DNA of 64,000 nucleotides from assembly GCA_965194515.1 (NCBI GenBank), contig OZ239146.1:2170001-2234000 (forward strand), given 5' to 3'. The DNA comes from Acidimicrobilacustris europaeus (GTDB lineage: Bacteria; Actinomycetota; Acidimicrobiia; Acidimicrobiales; Acidimicrobilacustridaceae). The notes beneath the pieces are model-generated. The model was not told the DNA's origin, did not search any database, and was given only the letters and a program-made list of their open reading frames with translations. Of this stretch, positions 58,205-64,000 are shown piece after piece. Position 1 is the first letter of the stretch, and each line of letters starts with the position of its first letter. The translations under genes and the position numbers were made by a program.

Positions 58205-61048
58205 TCAGCGTTCGGTATCGAGGATCTGTGAGTCGGACTTCACGACGTTGGGCCGCTTCGCCGCCTTCTGGGCGGCCTTCGACTGACCCGCACCCACCGT
58301 TCGAGCGGTCATGAGATCGGGCTTCTGGGCTCGGGATTTGGCGCTCTTCTTCGCCGTGGCCTTCCTTTTCGCGGCCTTCTTCACGGACTTCTTGGCCGCC
58401 TTCTTCGCCAACGGCCCACCGTTTTCCGCGATGTAGACACGCCGATCCTGAAGAAGCTCTGCTCCGCGCTCGGGACTCAGTGTTTCGGGGACATCGCCGA
58501 CTCGAAGTGAGGCGTTGGTTTCGCCATCGGTCACGTAAGGGCCGAACTTTCCGTCCTTGATCAACATGGGTCGGCCCGAAGCGGGGTCGATGCCCAGATC
58601 GGCCAACGGAGGCTTCGGCGATCGCTTTCCAAACTTTTTCGGTTCGGCGAACATGGCGAGAGCGTCGCGAAGGCTCACCGTAAGGAGTTGCTCCTCGTTG
58701 TCGAGCTGGCGGGTTTCAGGCTTTTCCACACCGCCGACTTCCTTCGTCAGATATGGGCCATGGGGGCCATTCCGAGCGGTGAACACTGCGCCGGATTCAG
58801 GCTCTGATCCGAGATCACGAGGCAAAGAGAGCAACTGCAGTGCCATCTCAAGTGTCACTTCGTAGGGATCCATGTCCTTAAAAAGTGACGACGTCTTCGG
58901 CTTCACGTCTTTGTCGTCGGTCAATTCACCCAGTTGGACATAGGGACCGAACTTTCCGCTCATCACGAAAACGGTGAGACCAGTTTCAGGATCTTCTCCG
59001 ATGGGCTTGCCGCCCTTTGGCATGGCAAGCAGTTCGAGCGCAACCGCAACCGTGAGATCGGCGGGCGGCAAGTTCTCGGGTACCGACGCTGTGTCGTCGC
59101 CGCGCTGCACATAGGGCCCGAACTTTCCAGGCTTTGCGATGACGGGCATTCCGTTGTGATCGTCACCCAACAAGAACGTGTTGATCGCGGCCGCATCGAT
59201 TTCCGGAAGACGTTCGGTGACAAGATCACGCAGACCGTCTTTGCGCACACCATCAACCATTGGTCCGAAATAAAACTCGGCAAGCGTTTCAACACTGTTC
59301 GCTTCGCCGTTGGAAATTCGATCGAGAATTGCTTCAAGATTTGCGGTGAAGTCGTAATCAACGAGTTCAGCGAAATGCTGTTCGAGAAGCGTTGTCACTG
59401 CGAATGCATTCCAACTCGGGACGAGTGCAGAACCCTTCTTCCAGACATAGCCACGGCCCTGGATGGTTTCCATAATCGAGGCATAGGTAGAGGGACGGCC
59501 AACGCCGAGTTCTTCCATCTTTCCGACAAGCGAGGCTTCAGTGAAACGCGCCGGCGGTTTGGTGGCGTGACCTTCCGGTGTGATCTCGGTTGCATCGAGA
59601 CCATCGCCGACCTTCAACTGCGGAAGTCGACGTTCGGTGTCGTCATCGTTTTCCGAATCGGTGTCTTCGGTACGCCAGTCTTCGACCTGCATCCAGCCGC
59701 GTTCAGTAATGACCGTGCCCGCCGCAGAGAACTCAGCATCGCGGCCGCTTGCAGTAAGCGAACCGAGTCGAACAGTGACGGTCTCGCCAATGGCGTCGAT
59801 CATCTGCGACGCAACAGTGCGCTGCCAAATGATTTCGTAAAGGCGAGCTTCGCCAGGCGGAACTTCGTTGCGAACTTCTTCAGGACGACGGAAACGATCG
59901 CCAGCGGGACGAATCGCTTCGTGCGCTTCTTGAGCGTTCGCAGCCTTCTTGCCCCACGTGCGCGGCTTGCCTTCAATCGCCGACGCGCCGTAGCGCTCGG
60001 TGATCTCGTGCTTGGCGGCGGCAACTGCTGCGGCAGAGAGATTCGATGAATCGGTTCGCATGTAGGTGATGTAGCCCTGCTGATACAGGCTCTGGGCCAT
60101 CGACATGACCTGCTTGGCCGACACCTTGAGGCGACGACCGGCAACCTGCTGCAACGTCGAGGTGGTGAACGGAGCAAACGGGCGCTTGCGATAGGGCTTG
60201 GATTCAACACTGCGAACAGAGAACGGTGACGTCTGCAGTTCGGCAGCGAGCGCACGAACTGTTTCTTCATTGAGGATGATGCGGTCGTCGCGAGTCAGCG
60301 CGCCGTCGTCATTGAAATCGCTTCCGTTTGCAACGCGCATGCCGTCGAGTGCAATGAGCTTGGCCCCGAATGGAATCGGTTCCGATGACGCAGCGAAGAC
60401 ACCCTTGATGTCCCACCAGTCGGCAGAAACGAACGCCATGATCTCGCGTTCGCGTTCCACAACAAGACGCGTGGCAACGCTCTGCACTCGACCAGCCGAC
60501 AATCCGCGGTTGACCTTCTTCCACAAAACCTGTGAAAGGTCGTAGCCAGCGAGGCGATCAAGAAGTCGACGCGTTTCTTGAGCATCGACAAGCAACTGAT
60601 CGAGTTCACGCGGATTGGCAAACGCTTCACGGATTGCGGGCGCAGTGATCTCATGGAACACCATGCGATACACCGGCATGTCCTTCGGCGGCTTCAAGAC
60701 CTGCAACAGATGCCACGCGATGGCTTCACCTTCGCGATCCTCATCGGTTGCGAGATAGAGCGCATCGGCGTTCTTCAGTGCACGACGAAGTTCAGCAACT
60801 GTGTCCTTCTTCTTGTCGTACACCTTGTAATAGGGCTTGAAGTCGTCATCGGGATCAATACCCAGGTACGACCACCACTCCTTCTGTTTGCCCTCGGGAA
60901 GCTCTTTCGCTTTGGAAACGAGATCTCGGATGTGGCCAACAGACGCGATAACGGTCGGCGAAGCGCCACCGGTGTCCTCGCCGCGGAGGAATTCGGTGAT
61001 CTTCTTCGCCTTCGTGGGCGACTCGACGATGACGAGGGGACCGGCCAT
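58205..61048 (-). CDS. topA: DNA topoisomerase I
   Basis: A 947-residue type IA topoisomerase that relaxes negative supercoils. The TOPRIM domain has LVIVESPTKAKKITEFL and 'LATDEDREGEAIAWHLLQV'. The catalytic tyrosine is in 'YQQGYITYMRTDSSNLSAAA'. The C-terminal part has four TopoI repeats with KFGPYV blocks instead of zinc fingers, and a lysine-alanine-rich tail (KKAAKKSVKKAAKRKATAKK), as in other actinobacteria. The ATG at 61048 gives the normal family N-terminus MAGPLVIVESP, but no ribosome site is clear. The frame upstream to 61204 overlaps the divergent gene. Confidence 0.96.
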   Translation of the reverse strand: MAGPLVIVESPTKAKKITEFLRGEDTGGASPTVIASVGHIRDLVSKAKELPEGKQKEWWSYLGIDPDDDFKPYYKVYDKKKDTVAELRRALKNADALYLATDEDREGEAIAWHLLQVLKPPKDMPVYRMVFHEITAPAIREAFANPRELDQLLVDAQETRRLLDRLAGYDLSQVLWKKVNRGLSAGRVQSVATRLVVEREREIMAFVSADWWDIKGVFAASSEPIPFGAKLIALDGMRVANGSDFNDDGALTRDDRIILNEETVRALAAELQTSPFSVRSVESKPYRKRPFAPFTTSTLQQVAGRRLKVSAKQVMSMAQSLYQQGYITYMRTDSSNLSAAAVAAAKHEITERYGASAIEGKPRTWGKKAANAQEAHEAIRPAGDRFRRPEEVRNEVPPGEARLYEIIWQRTVASQMIDAIGETVTVRLGSLTASGRDAEFSAAGTVITERGWMQVEDWRTEDTDSENDDDTERRLPQLKVGDGLDATEITPEGHATKPPARFTEASLVGKMEELGVGRPSTYASIMETIQGRGYVWKKGSALVPSWNAFAVTTLLEQHFAELVDYDFTANLEAILDRISNGEANSVETLAEFYFGPMVDGVRKDGLRDLVTERLPEIDAAAINTFLLGDDHNGMPVIAKPGKFGPYVQRGDDTASVPENLPPADLTVAVALELLAMPKGGKPIGEDPETGLTVFVMSGKFGPYVQLGELTDDKDVKPKTSSLFKDMDPYEVTLEMALQLLSLPRDLGSEPESGAVFTARNGPHGPYLTKEVGGVEKPETRQLDNEEQLLTVSLRDALAMFAEPKKFGKRSPKPPLADLGIDPASGRPMLIKDGKFGPYVTDGETNASLRVGDVPETLSPERGAELLQDRRVYIAENGGPLAKKAAKKSVKKAAKRKATAKKSAKSRAQKPDLMTARTVGAGQSKAAQKAAKRPNVVKSDSQILDTER

Positions 61049-61111
61049 GGAGGGACACAATGAGACCCGTTTGGCGGCTCTGTCAATCACAGTCTTTGGA
61101 ACCATGGTCCC

Positions 61112-61134
61112 GGGGACCCCCTTAGGGGGTCCCC
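61112..61134 (+). terminator. Terminator-like hairpin between topA and the cupin gene
   Basis: A perfect 10-bp stem, GGGGACCCCC-tta-GGGGGTCCCC, with GATTTTTC on the plus strand. No plus-strand gene ends here, so it may stop antisense transcripts or act in a leader. Confidence 0.6.
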
Positions 61135-61197
61135 GATTTTTCTTATCCACACCCCCATTTCTCAGTGCTGACCGGGCATTTCGGCCATACTCAGCCC

Positions 61198-61608
61198 GTG
61201 ACACCTACCGCGGAAAACCCCCCTTCGAACGACGACACCCTTCGCCCCCTCGGCGAGGCCGGAACCGGCGAACGTCGCCCCTGGGGTGAGTTCGTGATCC
61301 TCGACGACGGCCCGGCCGCGAAGGTCAAGCGCATCACTGTCGAGCCTGGTCAACGTCTGTCCTACCAATCGCACGACAAGCGGTCTGAACACTGGATCGT
61401 TGTCGAAGGCACTGCCATCGTCACCCTCAACGATGTCGATCACACCGTGCCCGCGGGCCACACAATCGAAATTCCTGTTCACACCAAACACCGAGTTCGC
61501 AACGACAGTGCTGCGCCAGTCGTTTTCATCGAAGTACAGACCGGCACCTACTTCGGCGAAGACGACATCGTCCGCTACGAAGACGACTACGGAAGAGCAG
61601 GTTCCTGA
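61198..61608 (+). CDS. Cupin protein, type II phosphomannose isomerase-like
   Basis: A 136-residue single-domain cupin. 'RRPWGEFVILDDG', 'KVKRITVEPGQRLSYQSHDK' and 'RSEHWIVVEGTAIVTL' match the C-terminal isomerase domain of ManC-type mannose-6-phosphate isomerases, with the metal-binding histidines and glutamate. It lacks the guanylyltransferase half. The GTG at 61198 is 6 nt after a weak CATACT box; the frame to 61165 is longer but less likely. Its stop overlaps the acyl-CoA dehydrogenase start (TGATG). Confidence 0.85.
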   Translation: MTPTAENPPSNDDTLRPLGEAGTGERRPWGEFVILDDGPAAKVKRITVEPGQRLSYQSHDKRSEHWIVVEGTAIVTLNDVDHTVPAGHTIEIPVHTKHRVRNDSAAPVVFIEVQTGTYFGEDDIVRYEDDYGRAGS

Positions 61609-62840
61609 TGGACTTCGCACTCAGCCCGCGCGCGACAGATCTGCAACAACGTCTGCTCGCGTTCATGGAAGAAGCTGTCATCCCCGCCGAACCAGTCTTC
61701 GCCGAGGAAATGCGCGCATCGGGCGACCCACACTTTCACCCGCACGTCATGGAAGAACTCAAAGCCGAGGCGAAAAAGCGCGGGCTCTGGAATCTGTTCA
61801 TGCCCCACGTGACCGAATGGACACCCGAACCGGTTTCGAATGTTGACTACGCGCCACTTGCCGAGATCACTGGCCGCAGTCCGCTCGGGCCCGAATCGGT
61901 GAACTCTGCTGCGCCCGATACCGGCAACATGGAAATCCTTGCGCTGTTCGGAACACCCGAACAAAAAGATCGTTGGCTGGTCCCACTGCTTGAAGGCGAA
62001 ATTCGTTCGTGTTTCGCCATGACCGAACCCGATGTTGCATCGAGCGACGCGCGCAACATCAGTCTGAGCATTGTTCGCGACGGCGACGACTACGTCCTAA
62101 ACGGCAGTAAATGGTGGATTTCTGGGGCTGCGAACCCTCGGTGTCGCGTTGCCATCGTGATGGGAAAGACCGATCCATCTGCTCCCACCTACACGCAACA
62201 ATCCATGGTGCTTGTTCCTATGGACACGCCAGGACTCACCATCGTTCGCGACCTCATGGTGTTTGGTTACAACGACCGTGAAGGCCATTGCGAACTTCGT
62301 TTCGACAACGTTCGCGTCCCGGTTTCAAATCTTCTCGGCGAAGAGGGAAGCGGCTTTGCACTCGCCCAAGCTCGACTTGGCCCCGGCCGCATTCATCACT
62401 GCATGCGTTGCATCGGCATTGCCGAACGGGCGCTTGAACTTATGTGTCGCCGCGTCACCGAGCGTGTGGCATTCGGGAAACCCCTTGCACAACAGGGTGT
62501 GATTCAGGAGTGGATCGCCGATTCACGTATCGAAATCGAACAAGCGCGATTGCTCACGATGAAAGCGGCGTGGCTCATGGACACCGTGGGCAACAAGGGT
62601 GCACGCACGGAAATTTCTGCCATCAAGGTTGTCGCACCCAACGTTGCGCTTGCTGTTGTGGATCGCGCCATACAGGCACATGGTGGTGGTGGCGTATCGC
62701 AGGATTTCCCGTTGGCGGGAATGTGGGCTGGTCTCCGCACACTTCGATTCGCCGATGGTCCCGACGAAGTGCATCGCATGCAGCTCGCACGCAGAGAACT
62801 CGGTCGCTACATCGAAACTGGCGATTCCACGCCCACCTGA
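61608..62840 (+). CDS. Acyl-CoA dehydrogenase, ACAD11-like
   Basis: A 410-residue flavoprotein that makes an enoyl-CoA from an acyl-CoA. 'EIRSCFAMTEPDVASSDARN', 'YVLNGSKWWISGAANPRCRV' and 'LGPGRIHHCMRCIGIAERAL' form the FAD and substrate sites, and 'IQAHGGGGVSQDFPLAGMWA' with 'RFADGPDEVHRMQLAR' forms the C-terminal bundle. This pattern fits the ACAD10/11-like branch, which favours long or hydroxylated substrates. It is co-translated with the cupin isomerase, an odd pairing without a clear pathway link. Confidence 0.9.
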   Translation: MDFALSPRATDLQQRLLAFMEEAVIPAEPVFAEEMRASGDPHFHPHVMEELKAEAKKRGLWNLFMPHVTEWTPEPVSNVDYAPLAEITGRSPLGPESVNSAAPDTGNMEILALFGTPEQKDRWLVPLLEGEIRSCFAMTEPDVASSDARNISLSIVRDGDDYVLNGSKWWISGAANPRCRVAIVMGKTDPSAPTYTQQSMVLVPMDTPGLTIVRDLMVFGYNDREGHCELRFDNVRVPVSNLLGEEGSGFALAQARLGPGRIHHCMRCIGIAERALELMCRRVTERVAFGKPLAQQGVIQEWIADSRIEIEQARLLTMKAAWLMDTVGNKGARTEISAIKVVAPNVALAVVDRAIQAHGGGGVSQDFPLAGMWAGLRTLRFADGPDEVHRMQLARRELGRYIETGDSTPT

Positions 62841-62878
62841 GACAGTTTCCGCGACGCTCGTTACTCCTGTATTTCGGG

Positions 62879-64000
62879 CTATTTCGGGCTTTTCGGGAGC
62901 AGAGTTGAGTCAGGAATCACACCGAAGAGTTCTGCGTTCTCCGCAGCCTCGATCGCGAGCTCTGCGGCACTGGATCGCTTCGCCGCAAGGCTCAGCACCA
63001 ACGCTGCCAAAAGCCCTGCCACCGCTGAGGCGGCCAAGACGCCGACTTTCGCCTCCTCGGTGAAAAGCGGATTAGTAAACGCAAGTTCGGTCACAAAGAG
63101 CGAAACGGTAAAGCCAACTCCCGCGGCCATCGCGATGCCGAGCAAATGCAGATTGGTAGCGCCACGCGGTCGACGAGCAATTCCAATCGCAATCGCAATC
63201 GTTGCTGCCCCGAACACACCAACTGTCTTTCCAACAACGAGCCCGAGTGCGACTCCCCATGTCACCGCAGAGCCCGCTGCAGCTCGGATCGATTCCGACG
63301 TCAACAAAATACCGGCATTGCAAAGCGCAAAGATTGGGATGATGACGTAACTCGTCCACGGGAGCATGCGGTCAACCAGGCGTTCACCGACTGGCACCGA
63401 CTCTTTAATCAAGAATGAAGCTGCGGCGACATCGGCTGCGGTCAACTCCGATTGGTTTTCGAGTCGATCGGCGATTGCTTCTGAATCGAGATCAGGCCTC
63501 AACGCATCTGTAGGAGTGAGGAAGCCCATCGCGACCCCAGCCACCGTTGCGTGCACGCCAGATTTCAACATGCAGTACCAAACCACCACGCCGATGGCGA
63601 GGTACAGCGGGCCGAACCAAATACGGCGGCGGCGCATCAGCCAAACAAGAACGAGTAACGCGATTGCTGCGCCTAACCAAACAAAACTCATTGACTTGCT
63701 ATAAAAGATCGCGATAACTGCGATTGCTCCAAGATCATCTGCGACAGCAAGAGAGAGCAAGAAGAGTTTTAACGCAACCGGAACTCGGTTCCCCAGCAAC
63801 GCAACGACCCCGACGGCAAACGCAATATCCGTTGCCATCGGAATTCCCCATCCTTGGGACGCGTCTGTTCCTGCATTGAAGGCGAAATAGATCAATGCAG
63901 GAACGATCATTCCGCCAAGAGCAGCAATGATCGGCAACGCTGCGGCCTTGCGGTCGCGGAGTTCACCCTTCACCAACTCACGCTTGATCTCGAGTCCGAC
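62879..64000 (-). CDS. nhaA: Na+/H+ antiporter NhaA (N-terminus outside the window)
   Basis: The gene runs off the right edge. The 373 visible residues begin VGLEIKRELVKGELRDRKAA, a standard NhaA block, followed by 'ALPIIAALGGMIVPALIYFA' and the paired aspartates of the ion site in 'LLSLAVADDLGAIAVIAIFY'. About ten of the twelve membrane helices are present, and the C-terminus is a short soluble tail. NhaA expels sodium in exchange for protons across the inner membrane. It converges with the acyl-CoA dehydrogenase gene, 38 bases apart. Confidence 0.94.
   Translation of the reverse strand, partial: VGLEIKRELVKGELRDRKAAALPIIAALGGMIVPALIYFAFNAGTDASQGWGIPMATDIAFAVGVVALLGNRVPVALKLFLLSLAVADDLGAIAVIAIFYSKSMSFVWLGAAIALLVLVWLMRRRRIWFGPLYLAIGVVVWYCMLKSGVHATVAGVAMGFLTPTDALRPDLDSEAIADRLENQSELTAADVAAASFLIKESVPVGERLVDRMLPWTSYVIIPIFALCNAGILLTSESIRAAAGSAVTWGVALGLVVGKTVGVFGAATIAIAIGIARRPRGATNLHLLGIAMAAGVGFTVSLFVTELAFTNPLFTEEAKVGVLAASAVAGLLAALVLSLAAKRSSAAELAIEAAENAELFGVIPDSTLLPKSPK

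Noticed and set aside
1..64000. Mobile elements, prophage, phage-defence islands or biosynthetic clusters
   Set aside because: No transposase, integrase, inverted-repeat-bounded segment, restriction, toxin-antitoxin, NRPS or PKS gene was found; apart from the 33-39 kb cluster the content is housekeeping and metabolic.

Overview
The window looks like chromosomal DNA of a mid-GC actinobacterium, most likely class Acidimicrobiia (for example an Ilumatobacteraceae relative). The evidence is a SigR/RsrA-type sigma/anti-sigma pair, a DUF3263 gene beside a LytR_C gene, HemQ, two F420-type (LLM) oxidoreductases, a CysO-like sulfur carrier, ClpC with DisA and RadA, a GlnR-like box and many leaderless-type starts. 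The taxonomic call is inference. Coding density is very high and no gene-free stretch reaches 300 bases. I see no insertion sequence, integrase, prophage or CRISPR array.

Layout. 1-6 kb: N-acetyltransferase fragment, PAC2 protein, NUDIX hydrolase, then the nitrogen-control set amtB-glnB-glnD behind a GlnR-like operator. 6-11 kb: hypothetical protein, larE, hemQ, and an fdhD-fdhF molybdoenzyme pair. 11-18 kb: groEL with a CIRCE operator, a CysO/MoaD-like protein, glucosyl-3-phosphoglycerate synthase, LLM oxidoreductase, glycerate kinase, LytR_C and DUF3263 proteins, an AMACR-like CoA transferase. 18-31 kb: tRNA-Thr(TGT), acyl-CoA synthetase divergent from a CoxL-like molybdoenzyme, rlmB-ispF-ispD, a Crp-type regulator, an SDR/enoyl-CoA hydratase/LLM operon divergent from a two-domain TetR fusion, a dienelactone hydrolase, disA and radA.

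33-39 kb is the most unusual part. Five secreted proteins share a signal peptide, a small two-cysteine beta-type domain, usually a Thr-rich linker, and an identical extreme C-terminus PAFTG directly followed by the stop codon. Two near-identical leaderless TetR genes are interleaved with the first three in a cassette that repeats with a period of exactly 1371 bp. Four of the genes carry the same terminator exactly 25 nt after their stops. An LppM-like lipoprotein gene lies inside the cluster.

39-64 kb: clpC, polyprenyl diphosphate synthase, then a long minus-strand cofactor run (tilS, hpt, folE, folP, a pseudo-phosphatase, folB, folK, a DUF2520 protein, panC, panD, nadB, nadC, coaX) making folate, pantothenate/CoA and NAD. 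It is preceded by sigR-rsrA, with sigR starting 3 nt after a tRNA-Thr(CGT). Then holB, tmk, an MFS transporter, topA, a cupin isomerase, an acyl-CoA dehydrogenase and a partial nhaA.

Many genes start 6-7 nt after a TANNNT -10 box, so leaderless transcription seems a main mode of initiation here. These boxes also settle several start codons, so many start positions given here differ from the longest open frame.
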